Assembly (NCBI GenBank): GCA_017398725.1
Contig: JAFQFA010000011.1
Location: 62,001-126,000 of the forward strand
From: Oscillospiraceae bacterium
GTDB taxonomy: Bacteria > Bacillota > Clostridia > Oscillospirales > Oscillospiraceae
DNA length: 64,000 nucleotides
Direction: 5' to 3'
Positions 33,869 through 42,270 of the stretch are shown here, one piece after another. The notes under the pieces were generated by a model that was not told where the DNA came from, ran no database searches, and saw nothing but the letters and a program-made list of their open reading frames with translations. The stretch's first letter is position 1; the number at the start of each line of letters is the position of its first letter. Position numbers and translations under genes: made by a program.

Positions 33869-34801
33869 ATGGCTTATAATCTGAAAGAAAACCTGATGAA
33901 GGAAGACCGTCTGGCTGGCGGTCACAGAATGTGTGCGGGCTGTGGTTCCCCCATTGCGGTGCGTACCATCCTGCGTGCACTGAATCCCGAGGATAAGGCA
34001 GTTGTGTGCTCTGCCACCAGCTGTTTGGAAGTGTCCACTTTCATGTATCCCTATACTGCATGGAAGGATAGCTTTATTCACAATGCATTCGAAAACGCCG
34101 GCGCCACTATGTCCGGCGTGGAAACCGCTTACAAAGCCCTGAAAAAGCGGGGCAAGATCGATGATACCTATAAGTTCATTGCCTTCGGTGGCGACGGCGG
34201 TACTTATGACATCGGCTTCCAGAGCCTCAGCGGCGCCATGGAGCGGGGTCATGATATGGTTTATGTTTGCTACGATAACGAGGCATACATGAATACCGGT
34301 ATCCAGCGCTCTTCCTCTACCCCTCACTTTGCCGACACTACCACCACCCCTGCGGGCACGGTGATTCCCGGCAAGCTGCAGCAGAAGAAGAACTTGACCA
34401 AGATCATGGTGGCCCACGGCGTTCCCTACGTTGCCCAGACTACCTTTGTCGGCAACTTCAAGGATATTTCCGAGAAGGCCCACAAGGCAATCTATACCCC
34501 CGGCGCAGCGTTCCTGAATGTGATGGCTCCCTGCCCCCGTGGCTGGCGTTATCCCAGTGAGCAGCTGATGGAAGTGACCAAGAAGGCTGTGGAAACCTGC
34601 GTGTGGCCCTTGTACGAGGTCATCGAGGGCAAGTACCAGCTGAGCTACACCCCCAAGAACAAGCTGCCTGTGGAAGAGTACCTGAAGATGCAAGGCCGTT
34701 TTGCCCATATGTTCAAGCCCGGCAACGAGTGGATGATCGAGCAGGTCCAGCAGGAAGTGGACCGCAACTGGGAAGAGCTGCAGAAGCTGTGCAGCCTGTA
34801 A
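33869..34801 (+). CDS. porB: 2-oxoacid:ferredoxin oxidoreductase, beta (TPP) subunit
   Basis: This 310-residue subunit has HRMCAGCGSPIAVRTIL (~22-38), cysteines that bind the proximal [4Fe-4S] cluster, a TPP-Mg motif GDGGTYDIGFQSL (~110-122) and NEAYMNTGIQRSS (~139-151), with a further Cys near ~215 (APCPRGW). It closes the threonine-to-propionyl-CoA operon. A perfect terminator follows 30 bases downstream. Confidence 0.92.
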   Translation: MAYNLKENLMKEDRLAGGHRMCAGCGSPIAVRTILRALNPEDKAVVCSATSCLEVSTFMYPYTAWKDSFIHNAFENAGATMSGVETAYKALKKRGKIDDTYKFIAFGGDGGTYDIGFQSLSGAMERGHDMVYVCYDNEAYMNTGIQRSSSTPHFADTTTTPAGTVIPGKLQQKKNLTKIMVAHGVPYVAQTTFVGNFKDISEKAHKAIYTPGAAFLNVMAPCPRGWRYPSEQLMEVTKKAVETCVWPLYEVIEGKYQLSYTPKNKLPVEEYLKMQGRFAHMFKPGNEWMIEQVQQEVDRNWEELQKLCSL

Positions 34802-34830
34802 TCGGTCAAAACAAAGATTTCCAATAACAA

Positions 34831-34862
34831 AACCAGCGGTGGTTTTCACCGCTGGTTTTTGC
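34831..34862 (+). terminator. Terminator of the threonine/2-oxoacid operon
   Basis: AACCAGCGGTG (34831-34841) pairs with CACCGCTGGTT (34848-34858) around a GTTTTC-type loop, with a T5 tail. Confidence 0.9.
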
Positions 34863-34920
34863 TTACTTCCGTGTGGTAAACAGCTTCCAAAGCGGACATA
34901 ATAAACCCGGTGATGAAAAG

Positions 34921-36231
34921 ATGGATTCTGTTTGGGAAAAAGATGTAACGATGCCCGAATTTTGCCGGCTGGAAGGGGATCTGCGGACGGATGTGCTGAT
35001 CATCGGCGGCGGTATGGCGGGGCTTTTATGCGCCCACACCCTGAAAAAAGCGGGGATCGATTGCGCACTGATCGAGGAAAACCGAATCATGGGCGGTGTC
35101 AGCGGCAGGACTACAGCAAAACTGACCGCCCAGCATGGGCTGACCTACCATAAACTGCTGAAAACGTTAGGGGCGGAGCGGGCAAGGCTCTACTATCAGG
35201 CCAACCGGCAGGCGGTGGCGGATCTGGGGGCGCTGGCGGAGCAGGCAGATTGCGATTTTGCAAGAAAAAGTAATTTCATCTACGCAACCGGCAGCACCCG
35301 GCAATTAGAAGCAGAGCAGTCCGCTTACGAGATCTTGGGAATCCCCGGCCGCTGGCAAAGCACCCTGTCTTTGCCCTTTCCCGTGACCGGGGCTTTGGAA
35401 TTGCCCGGACAGGGGCAGTTTCACCCTCTGAAGCTGGCGCGCCATATTGCCAAGGATCTTAAGATATACGAAAACACCAAGGCACTGGCATTTATCGGCA
35501 ACCGGGTGCAAACGCCCCATGGAACGGTCACCGCGGAAAAGATCATCGTAGCCACCCATTTTCCCTTGCTTAACAAACACGGGGCATACTTTTTGAAACT
35601 GTACCAGCAGCGCTCCTATGTGGTGGCGCTGGAAAATGCCCCCGGGGTGGCGGGGATGTATCTGGATTGCGCGGAGAACGGACTGTCTTTGCGCAGTGCC
35701 GGGCCTTGGCTGTTACTGGGCGGTGGCGGTCACCGCACCGGTAAAAGAGGATTGGGTTGGGCGTTGCCGGAAAAAGCGGCGGAGAAATACTATCCCGCTG
35801 CCAAAGCCGTTGCCCGCTGGGCGACCCAAGACTGCATGAGTTTGGACGGCATGCCCTATATCGGCCATTACAGCAAGACGACGCCGGATCTTTATGTAGT
35901 TACCGGTTTTCAAAAATGGGGCATGAGCAGCGCTATGGCAGCGGCTAACTTGTTAACCGATCTGATCCGGGGAGAGGAAAATCCCTATGCCCAGCTGTTT
36001 TCTCCCCAGCGGAGTATGCTGCATAAGCAGCTTCTGTGGAATACGGTGGAGTCAGCGGCCAATCTGCTTCGACCTACGGCACCGAGATGCCCACACCTCG
36101 GCTGCGCCTTGCATTGGAACAATCAGGAACACTCTTGGGATTGCCCCTGCCACGGCTCCCGGTTCGATGCTTACGGAAACCGGCTTAACGGCCCGGCCAC
36201 CGACGATTTAAAGCATCCCCCCACGGCATAA
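34921..36231 (+). CDS. FAD-dependent oxidoreductase with C-terminal Rieske domain
   Basis: This 436-residue protein uses the ATG at 34921; upstream in-frame GTG codons lie in the terminator region. Residues ~22-370 form a DAO/glycine-oxidase-type FAD domain starting VLIIGGGMAGLLCAHTLKKAG and ending DLYVVTGFQKWGMSSAMAA. The last ~45 residues are a Rieske [2Fe-2S] domain with CPHLGC and CPCHGS supplying the 2 Cys + 2 His ligands. Such fusions are common in Firmicutes and probably oxidise an amine or similar substrate; the substrate is unknown. The stop codon TAA is the first three bases of an inverted-repeat element, so the last residues may have been altered by its insertion. Confidence 0.85.
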   Translation: MDSVWEKDVTMPEFCRLEGDLRTDVLIIGGGMAGLLCAHTLKKAGIDCALIEENRIMGGVSGRTTAKLTAQHGLTYHKLLKTLGAERARLYYQANRQAVADLGALAEQADCDFARKSNFIYATGSTRQLEAEQSAYEILGIPGRWQSTLSLPFPVTGALELPGQGQFHPLKLARHIAKDLKIYENTKALAFIGNRVQTPHGTVTAEKIIVATHFPLLNKHGAYFLKLYQQRSYVVALENAPGVAGMYLDCAENGLSLRSAGPWLLLGGGGHRTGKRGLGWALPEKAAEKYYPAAKAVARWATQDCMSLDGMPYIGHYSKTTPDLYVVTGFQKWGMSSAMAAANLLTDLIRGEENPYAQLFSPQRSMLHKQLLWNTVESAANLLRPTAPRCPHLGCALHWNNQEHSWDCPCHGSRFDAYGNRLNGPATDDLKHPPTA

Positions 36232-36363
36232 ATTCCAATTTATCGTTCTATTCTGTAGGGCGGGGGCTCAGCTCCCGCCGCAAAAACCCATTACATTTGC
36301 ACGGCGGGACCAAGGCCCCGCCCTACAATATGGATTGGAACCTGCTCGATAAATCGGAATTTA
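36229..36363. repeat. MITE-like palindromic element, copy A
   Basis: The termini TAAATTCCAATTTATCG (36229-36245) and CGATAAATCGGAATTTA (36347-36363) are inverted repeats matching at 16 of 17 positions. The 135-bp element has a GC-rich inner palindrome (GTAGGGCGGGG...CCCCGCCCTAC). It encodes nothing. Its first three bases are the stop codon of the Rieske oxidoreductase gene. Related copies lie at 40451, 44377, 52556 and 58774. Confidence 0.75.
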
Positions 36364-36493
36364 TCTGTTTTGCAGAACTTGCCGAAAATGTGGTAGTTTT
36401 TGTGTATTCGCCGGAAAATATCCCCGGCGTCTTGCTTTTTTTGCTTTGTTGCGGTATGATATTCAGCGGTAAAATATCAAGAGGTGACATTTT

Positions 36494-37891
36494 ATGCTGA
36501 AGCGTTATGTGGGCGACCGGGCATTTTACAGCCGGATCTTTGCGGTAGCCCTTCCCATCATCATTCAAAACGCCATTACCAACTTTGTGGCGCTGCTGGA
36601 TAACATCATGGTAGGCCAGCTGGCCACGGCACAGATCAGCGGCGTGACCATTGTCAATAACAATCTGATGTTCATTTTTAATATCTGCATGTTCGGCGCA
36701 GCAGCCGGTGCAGGTATCTTCACAACGCAGTTCCGGGGCAGCGGTGATGATGAGGGTATTCGCTATACATTCCGGTTTAAGATCCTGTTGTGCGGGATCT
36801 TATCCCTCATTGCCGGGTTTGCCTTTTATTTCTGGTCCGATCCGCTGATCGGCCTGTACCTGAAAGGCGATGGGGATGCCCAGCTGGCAGCGGAAACCTT
36901 GACCGCCGGCCGGGAGTACATGTATGTGATGCTCTGGGGTATGCTGCCCTTTGCCATCACCAATGCTTACGCAGGTACCCTCCGGGAATGCGGCAAGCCC
37001 ACCATGCCCATGGTAGCGGGTATCATTGCTACCTTTGTGAACTTGGTAGGCAACTACATTCTGATCTTCGGCCATTTCGGCGCTCCTGCCATGGGCGTCC
37101 GGGGTGCGGCACTGGCCACCGTGATCTCCCGGTATGTGGAAATGGTTATCGTGATCGCATGGACCCATGCCCATACCCAGCAGAACCCCTATGCCAAGGG
37201 CCTGTACCGGTCGGCACATATTCCCGGCAAGCTGCTGGGCTCCATTATGGTCAAGGGCACGCCTTTGCTGATCAATGAATTTTTCTGGACAGTGGGTATG
37301 GCCTTTGTGAACCAGTGCTATTCCACCTGCGGTCTGGATGTGGTACCGGCCATGAGCATCTCCACCACCATTTATAACTTGGCGGCGGTGGTATTCCGGT
37401 CGCTGGGCAACACGGTTGGTATTTTTATGGGACAGATGTTGGGCGCACGCCGTCCTACAGAAGAACTGATGGATACCAATCGGAAAATGACGGCAATGGC
37501 GGCTTTCTCCGGTGTGTTCTTCGGCGCGGTCGTGCTGAGCCTGTCCGGTGTGTTCCCCCGGCTTTATAATACCACGGCGGAGGTGCAGACACTGGCAGCC
37601 CGGACGATCATGGTAGCCGCGGTGCTGATGCCCTTGCAGGCATACAGCTTCCCGGTGTACTTTACCTTGCGCGCCGGCGGCAAGACGGTGATGACCACTT
37701 TGTTTGATTGCGGTTCTATCTGGTTTTTGTACTTGCCGATTTCCTTCCTGCTGAGCCGGTTTACGAATCTGCCGTTTTTGGCGATTTTTGCCATATGCAA
37801 TAGTACGGATCTGATCAAATGCATTGTAGGTAGTGCATTGATCCGTAGCGGAAACTGGATCCAGCACTTGGCTGCTCCGGAAAAAGAGTAA
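36494..37891 (+). CDS. MATE-family multidrug/cation antiporter
   Basis: This 465-residue membrane protein has about 12 helices. N-terminal FAVALPIIIQNAITNFVALLDNIMVGQL and the second-half SIMVKGTPLLINEFFWTVGMA show the two-fold MATE architecture of the NorM/DinF type. Such pumps use Na+ or H+ gradients to export cationic compounds. GAGGTGAC is seven bases before the ATG. The gene is monocistronic: a palindromic element lies before it and a strong terminator after it. The substrate cannot be read from sequence. Confidence 0.9.
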   Translation: MLKRYVGDRAFYSRIFAVALPIIIQNAITNFVALLDNIMVGQLATAQISGVTIVNNNLMFIFNICMFGAAAGAGIFTTQFRGSGDDEGIRYTFRFKILLCGILSLIAGFAFYFWSDPLIGLYLKGDGDAQLAAETLTAGREYMYVMLWGMLPFAITNAYAGTLRECGKPTMPMVAGIIATFVNLVGNYILIFGHFGAPAMGVRGAALATVISRYVEMVIVIAWTHAHTQQNPYAKGLYRSAHIPGKLLGSIMVKGTPLLINEFFWTVGMAFVNQCYSTCGLDVVPAMSISTTIYNLAAVVFRSLGNTVGIFMGQMLGARRPTEELMDTNRKMTAMAAFSGVFFGAVVLSLSGVFPRLYNTTAEVQTLAARTIMVAAVLMPLQAYSFPVYFTLRAGGKTVMTTLFDCGSIWFLYLPISFLLSRFTNLPFLAIFAICNSTDLIKCIVGSALIRSGNWIQHLAAPEKE

Positions 37892-37892
37892 T

Positions 37893-37927
37893 AAAAAGCA
37901 GACATGCGTTGCATGTCTGCTTTTTTG
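37893..37927. terminator. Bidirectional terminator between MATE and DHHW genes
   Basis: AAAAAGCAGACATGC (37893-37907) is inverted at 37911-37925 with a GTT loop. It lies between converging genes. Confidence 0.9.
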
Positions 37928-39028
37928 TTATATGAGCTTTTTGTTCAGTACCAGTGCGCTGTACATAAACAGTACATCCTGATCGTTAAATTCTATAAAT
38001 TTACCCAGAAATTCCGGCTGGATATAACGGATGTCCACCAAGGTCACCGATTTGTAGCTTTGCAGAAGCAGCGGAGCCAAAGAGCTTCCGAAGGAGTCCC
38101 GGAAGATCAAAAGCTCCCGGTCGGTGGTGGCGTTGGGATTGGTCACCGTCAGCAGCGATTGGGGGCCGTTCAGATAAATGTTGTACTGGTCCTTATCCGT
38201 CAGCATAGCGGGGTTGTAAACCGGGGTGGTTTTCTTTGTGGTGTGGTCGTACACTGTGCAGCCGTCAATCACATTGCTGTGCATGAGATACATAGTTTCC
38301 GGCTCCATCGGCAGAGCAGCCTGCCCGTAATACACGCCGTAGAAGGGGCGTTCCATGGGCTTGGCAGTGAAGTCTGCCGCCTGCGCCGGAGGTGCATTCA
38401 TGGCAGCCAGCAGCCGGTTGGCAACCTTAAGAATCTTCTCCTGACGCCAATGGGTGTCGGTGTAGTAGTAGTCTTCCAGTGCCAGACAGTCCGCAATGTC
38501 CGTCCATGCTGCCCACGGGGTCTTGGAGCGGACAAGGGAGAACATGGCGTCATAGTCCAGTGAAAGATAACCGTTTTCCTTTGCCAGATAGTAGCCCTTG
38601 TCCGGCACGACGGTGTTATAGATCTTGGTGTTGCTGTTTTTCAGATACAGCTCATAGACTTTGTTATACTGCCCCATGGCCCGTTCCACGGATGCTTTGT
38701 CCATGGGGTATTCCATTTCCGCGGCATAGCCGTCTACGATATAAATACCGTTATTGTCCTTTTGCTGCAGGGCGTTATAATGAAACAGGGCTTTGATCTT
38801 CCGGAAGCTGTCCCGCAGGGGAAACTGGTCCAGTGTATAACCTTCAAAATCCTTCATAAACTTGCCACTGAGCAAGGTGGTGGCATTGGTGGTGGGGAAT
38901 TGTTTTAAGGGTCTGCGCTCTGCTTCGGAAATATCCTTCGGCGGTGCAAACCAAGAAACGGCGGTGAGGGCAATCCACAGAACAACCAGAACACCGGCGC
39001 CAATGGCGCGAATTTTTTGATTATTCAC
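37928..39028 (-). CDS. DHHW/AlgX-like SGNH protein, partner of MBOAT
   Basis: This 366-residue protein starts at a GTG (39028) spaced seven bases from GGAGG; the GTG at 39034 touches it. A membrane anchor (~8-28) is followed by a typical alginate-acetyltransferase-like SGNH domain: the DTHW block at ~191-194 (catalytic Asp and His) and LLIFRDSFGSSLAPLL (~290-305) with the nucleophile Ser. It should transfer acetyl groups, delivered by the MBOAT protein encoded immediately upstream (12-base gap), to an extracellular glycan. This is a second, separate O-acetylation pair in the window. Confidence 0.85.
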   Translation of the reverse strand: MNNQKIRAIGAGVLVVLWIALTAVSWFAPPKDISEAERRPLKQFPTTNATTLLSGKFMKDFEGYTLDQFPLRDSFRKIKALFHYNALQQKDNNGIYIVDGYAAEMEYPMDKASVERAMGQYNKVYELYLKNSNTKIYNTVVPDKGYYLAKENGYLSLDYDAMFSLVRSKTPWAAWTDIADCLALEDYYYTDTHWRQEKILKVANRLLAAMNAPPAQAADFTAKPMERPFYGVYYGQAALPMEPETMYLMHSNVIDGCTVYDHTTKKTTPVYNPAMLTDKDQYNIYLNGPQSLLTVTNPNATTDRELLIFRDSFGSSLAPLLLQSYKSVTLVDIRYIQPEFLGKFIEFNDQDVLFMYSALVLNKKLI

Positions 39029-39040
39029 ATCCACACCTCC

Positions 39041-40429
39041 TTAGAAACGGAAATACAGGAACGGGCTGAAAGAGCCGTCCACCAGATAAGCGGTACAAAC
39101 CAGTAATGCGGCGATCATCAGCACCGGCTCGAGGAAAGCGCCAAACTTGGTGTTTTCCAGCCGGCAGCCGATATTACGCACATGAGGCGTAGCGCCGATA
39201 AAGCCGATTATAAATAAAACGGCGTAGCTGCGCAGGTAGTACAGGGTTTCTTTTGTGATCAGAGGCACATCATTCAAGCCAAACAAACCCTTCACATCGG
39301 ACAATGCTTGGGTAAAGTCCACTGCGTTGAACAGAACGAAGCCCAGCATGACCACCAAAAGCACATAGCACCGGCGCAGCAGATCCGGAATCCGGTCGAT
39401 GATCGGCTTGCCCCACTTTTCCAGCATCAGGAATACAGCATACAGCAAGCCCCAAACCACAAAGTTCCAAGCGGCGCCGTGCCACAGACCGGTGAGCATC
39501 CACACCACCAAGGTATTGAACACCCAGCGCAGGGGCTTGACCCGATTGCCGCCCAGAGGGATATACACATAGTCTCTGAACCAACTGCCCAGACTCATAT
39601 GCCAGCGCCGCCAGAACTCACCGATGGATCTGGACATATAGGGGTAATTGAAGTTTTCGATGAAGTGGAAGCCGAAGACTCTGCCAAGACCGATGGCCAT
39701 ATCGCTGTAGCCGGAGAAGTCAAAATAGATATGCAGCATAAAGGCAATGGCGTACATCCAATAGAACAGCACAGATTGCTGGCTGCTGTCCCGGAATACA
39801 TTTAAAAGCACTGCAAACCGGTCGGCGATGAGGATCTTCTTGCAAAGACCCACCAAGAAACGCCGCAGACCCAAGGCAATATCGTTCCAGCTGTGAGTCC
39901 GGTGATCCAGTTCCCGTGCCACATCCACATACCGGACGATGGGTCCGGCGATCAGTTGGGGAAACAGACTCACATAAGCGCCGAAGCTGATGATGTTGCG
40001 CTGCACCGCAGCATCGCCCCGGTACACATCGATGGTGTAGCTTAAGCATTGGAAGGTGTAAAAGCTGATGCCGATGGGCAGCGCCAGCTTCAAAAGGGGG
40101 ATGGATGTGCCCAGCGCGGCGTTCACAGAGCCGACAGCAAAATCCGCATATTTAAATACCGCCAGCAGGGCAAGGCTGATCACCACGGAAACCGTCAGCC
40201 ATAGCTTTTTTCCTTTTTGGGTGGCAGCTTTGCCGATGGCAATGCCGCAGAAGAAAAACAGGCAGATGGTGGAGATCATCAGAAAAACATACTTAGGCTC
40301 GCCCCAAGCATAAAACACCAAACTAAACAGCAAAAGAACAGCGTTCTTCAGCTTGGTAGGCACCAAAAAGTACAGGATCAGTACCGCCGGCAGAAAATAA
40401 AATAAAAAGGGGATACTGGAAAACAGCAT
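39041..40429 (-). CDS. MBOAT-family membrane O-acyltransferase (second copy)
   Basis: This 462-residue polytopic protein takes the ATG at 40429 because its distance to GGAGG is right; the ATG at 40435 is one base from it. The hallmarks LPIGISFYTFQCLSYTIDVY, LFPQLIAGPIVRY, NFNYPYMSRSIGEFWRRWH and GLWHGAAWNFVVWG (His317) are present. It is about 45-50 percent similar by eye to the copy at 19041. It passes acetyl groups outward to the DHHW protein encoded after it. The two loci probably serve different glycans, since their SGNH partners differ completely in architecture. Confidence 0.88.
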   Translation of the reverse strand: MLFSSIPFLFYFLPAVLILYFLVPTKLKNAVLLLFSLVFYAWGEPKYVFLMISTICLFFFCGIAIGKAATQKGKKLWLTVSVVISLALLAVFKYADFAVGSVNAALGTSIPLLKLALPIGISFYTFQCLSYTIDVYRGDAAVQRNIISFGAYVSLFPQLIAGPIVRYVDVARELDHRTHSWNDIALGLRRFLVGLCKKILIADRFAVLLNVFRDSSQQSVLFYWMYAIAFMLHIYFDFSGYSDMAIGLGRVFGFHFIENFNYPYMSRSIGEFWRRWHMSLGSWFRDYVYIPLGGNRVKPLRWVFNTLVVWMLTGLWHGAAWNFVVWGLLYAVFLMLEKWGKPIIDRIPDLLRRCYVLLVVMLGFVLFNAVDFTQALSDVKGLFGLNDVPLITKETLYYLRSYAVLFIIGFIGATPHVRNIGCRLENTKFGAFLEPVLMIAALLVCTAYLVDGSFSPFLYFRF

Positions 40430-40450
40430 AAGCATTCCTCCACAGGATCA

Positions 40451-40531
40451 TAAATTCTGATTTATCGAACTGTTTACATAGAGCGGGGACTTGGTTTCGC
40501 CCTACAGATTAGAACGATCAATCAGAATGTG
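40451..40531. repeat. MITE-like palindromic element, copy B
   Basis: Left terminus TAAATTCTGATTTATCG (40451-40467) and right terminus 40515-40531 match as inverted repeats at 14 of 17 positions. The core contains GAGCGGGGACTTGG...CGCCCTAC, related to copy A. Total 81 bp. Confidence 0.65.
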
Positions 40532-40576
40532 TATTCTTTCTCTATTGTATCATATTTTCAGAAAAAGAACAGAAGA

Positions 40577-40608
40577 AAAACGGCAGTTCGAAATGAACTG
40601 CCGTTTTG
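40577..40608. terminator. Terminator of the lipoprotein gene
   Basis: AAAACGGCAGTTC (40577-40589) is inverted at 40595-40607 with a 5-base loop. For the leftward gene the run of A on the plus strand provides the U tract. Confidence 0.85.
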
Positions 40609-40618
40609 TTTCGGAAAA

Positions 40619-41191
40619 TTACTGAGCCAGATCTTCGAAGTACAGCTGCTCAGCTGCGGGGTAAGCAGCGGCCAGCTTGGTCTCGAAGGGGTTGATGGCA
40701 TCGCCGATGCCGAAAGCCACCAGCACATACTCACCGCCGATCACACTGACCAGCACCTTCTCGGGCATGCCGCACATCCACTGGTTGCCGAAAACAGCAG
40801 TCTTCATAGCCTCGGCAAAAGCCTTGGCATCACCGGTGACATGGAACACGCCGCAGGTGAAGTTGTTAGCCAGCATGCCGTGGACCATGGAAGCGGCACC
40901 GTCGATGTTGCCGGTCTGCTCAGCGGGCACCAGCAGGTTGTAAGTCAGGCCATCGGTGTCGGTGACGTCGAAAGCACCGGGAGCGTTCTCAACCACATTT
41001 TCACCCATGTTGCCGCCGTACACATAGAACTTCTCGTCCTCAGTGTAGGAGCCCCAAACCTTCTCAAGGATCTCCAGCGCAGAAGCGGGAACTTCCACCT
41101 TGGGCTGGGTCTCGGTGTTGCCGCCATTGCCGCAAGCGGCCATGGAAGCCACCAGCATCATAGCCAGCAGCATTGCAATAATCTTCTTCAT
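40619..41191 (-). CDS. Uncharacterised lipoprotein
   Basis: This 190-residue protein starts at the ATG at 41191 with GGAGG at 41201-41205. The lipobox ASMAAC puts the lipidated Cys at residue 20, followed by a short polar linker. The ~150-residue mature part is alpha/beta with the run FETKLAAAYPAAEQLYFEDLAQ (shortened here to its start, FETKLAAAYPA) at the end and SVIGGEYVLVAFGIGDAI before it. It resembles small DUF4358-type lipoproteins of Clostridia in layout, but I am not sure of the family. The function is unknown. It is monocistronic with its own terminator. Confidence 0.65.
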   Translation of the reverse strand: MKKIIAMLLAMMLVASMAACGNGGNTETQPKVEVPASALEILEKVWGSYTEDEKFYVYGGNMGENVVENAPGAFDVTDTDGLTYNLLVPAEQTGNIDGAASMVHGMLANNFTCGVFHVTGDAKAFAEAMKTAVFGNQWMCGMPEKVLVSVIGGEYVLVAFGIGDAINPFETKLAAAYPAAEQLYFEDLAQ

Positions 41192-41254
41192 AGTATTTAT
41201 CCTCCAAATAAAATGTTTGTTGATTTTTTTAATATATAACGGCATATTTGCCGG

Positions 41255-41827
41255 TTATACCCAAATACCTAAATGTTCCAGTACGATTTTAACACCCAGC
41301 AGGATCAGAATAACACCGCCGGCGATCTGCGCCTTCTTTTCGAACCGGCTGCCAAAGACATTGCCGATCTTCACGCCGAGAGCAGACAGACCGCAGGTGA
41401 TCACGCCGATGAGGGTGATTGCCAGCCAGATGTTTACATCACCGGCCATGGCCAAGGAAATGCCAACTGCCAGCGCATCAATGCTGGTGGCGATTGCCAT
41501 GGGGAACATTTTGCGGGGGCTAAGGTCTGCATCGTGCTCTTCGCATTCCTCACAGCCGGAGAACGCTTCTTTGAGCATGTTAAAGCCGATCACCGCCAGC
41601 AAAGCAAAGGCGATCCAGTGGTCTACCGCTTCGATGGCACTGGCAAAGGTTTTCCCCAAAAAATAGCCCAGCAGCGGCATTAGCGCCTGAAAACCGCCGA
41701 ACCAGACACCGCAGGTAAGCCCTGCCTTCAAAGTGGCTTTCTTCATAGCTAAACCCTTGCACACAGAAACGGCAAAGGCATCCATGCTCAAGCCTACTGC
41801 CAATAGCAACAAAGCGCCAAAACCCAA
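41255..41827 (-). CDS. mntP: MntP-family manganese efflux pump
   Basis: This 190-residue, six-helix membrane protein is built of two similar halves with the family motifs LSMDAFAVSVCKGLA (first half) and IATSIDALAVGISLA (second half), whose acidic residues line the metal path. A cytoplasmic loop CEECEEHDAD could hold metal. The start is uncertain: a TTG at 41827 is spaced nine bases from GGAGG and gives the usual N-terminus, while a TTG at 41836 abuts it. The leader carries a yybP-ykoY-type manganese riboswitch, which agrees with the assignment as a Mn2+ exporter. Confidence 0.92.
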   Translation of the reverse strand: MGFGALLLLAVGLSMDAFAVSVCKGLAMKKATLKAGLTCGVWFGGFQALMPLLGYFLGKTFASAIEAVDHWIAFALLAVIGFNMLKEAFSGCEECEEHDADLSPRKMFPMAIATSIDALAVGISLAMAGDVNIWLAITLIGVITCGLSALGVKIGNVFGSRFEKKAQIAGGVILILLGVKIVLEHLGIWV

Positions 41828-41919
41828 AAAAATCAACCTCCGTATCGTTTAGGCGACACAGAAGCTGCATAAGCAGAGCGTGTCGACGGTGAGCGCGAAA
41901 AACAAGCCGTAATTGTGAT

Positions 41920-42016
41920 CCGTGCTTAAAGTCTCGTCATTTCAGACTGCGCCAGAGCAAAGCCCAGAATGTTGACACAGTCCCGCGTGGCGCGCCGACT
42001 ACTCCCTTTTTCCTGT
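41920..42016 (-). promoter_or_regulatory. yybP-ykoY (Mn2+) riboswitch upstream of mntP
   Basis: The leader read on the minus strand contains AAAGGGAGTAGTCGG, then GTGTCAACATTCTGG, then GAAATGACGAGACTTT. These are the conserved blocks of the yybP-ykoY manganese-sensing aptamer, in order and with usual spacing. It lies between a perfect promoter and mntP. In this class Mn2+ binding turns expression of exporters on. Confidence 0.85.
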
Positions 42017-42019
42017 GGC

Positions 42020-42048
42020 ATTATAGCAATAAGTGGTTCTGTTGTCAA
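42020..42048 (-). promoter_or_regulatory. Consensus promoter of the riboswitch-mntP unit
   Basis: On the minus strand TTGACA (42043-42048) and TATAAT (42020-42025) are separated by exactly 17 bases, which is full consensus. Constitutive strong initiation is consistent with control at the riboswitch. Confidence 0.9.
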
Positions 42049-42082
42049 GTGTGGACATAAAAAGTTAACAACAAGGGGAATT

Positions 42083-42146
42083 TTGCCCCGGAAAATCAAA
42101 AAAACAGGCAGAATTGTGCAAGCAGTTTCTGTGAGAACCGGGGCAA
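42083..42146. repeat. Inverted repeat between the mntP and metV promoters
   Basis: TTGCCCCGG (42083-42091) is inverted as CCGGGGCAA at 42138-42146. Inside the left arm a small GGGG...CCCC hairpin is also possible. It might be an operator; no family was recognised. Confidence 0.4.
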
Positions 42147-42177
42147 GATATAATTTTTCCTTTTTAGATAATTATTG

Positions 42178-42206
42178 TTGATTTTTCGGCGCAAATGAAT
42201 TATTAT
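42178..42206 (+). promoter_or_regulatory. Promoter of metV-metF
   Basis: TTGATT (42178-42183) and TATTAT (42201-42206) are 17 bases apart. A 65-base leader precedes the ATG at 42271, with AAAAGGAGAGG as ribosome binding site. Confidence 0.65.
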
Positions 42207-42270
42207 GTAAGTTGCAATATAGCGGTCATCCGCTCTATAAACCTACCGATGAAAAAGGAGAGGTCTTTAC

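Noticed and set aside
32250..33980. 576-codon minus-strand open frame opposite the oxidoreductase operon
   Set aside because: It covers parts of three well-supported genes and has no family resemblance.
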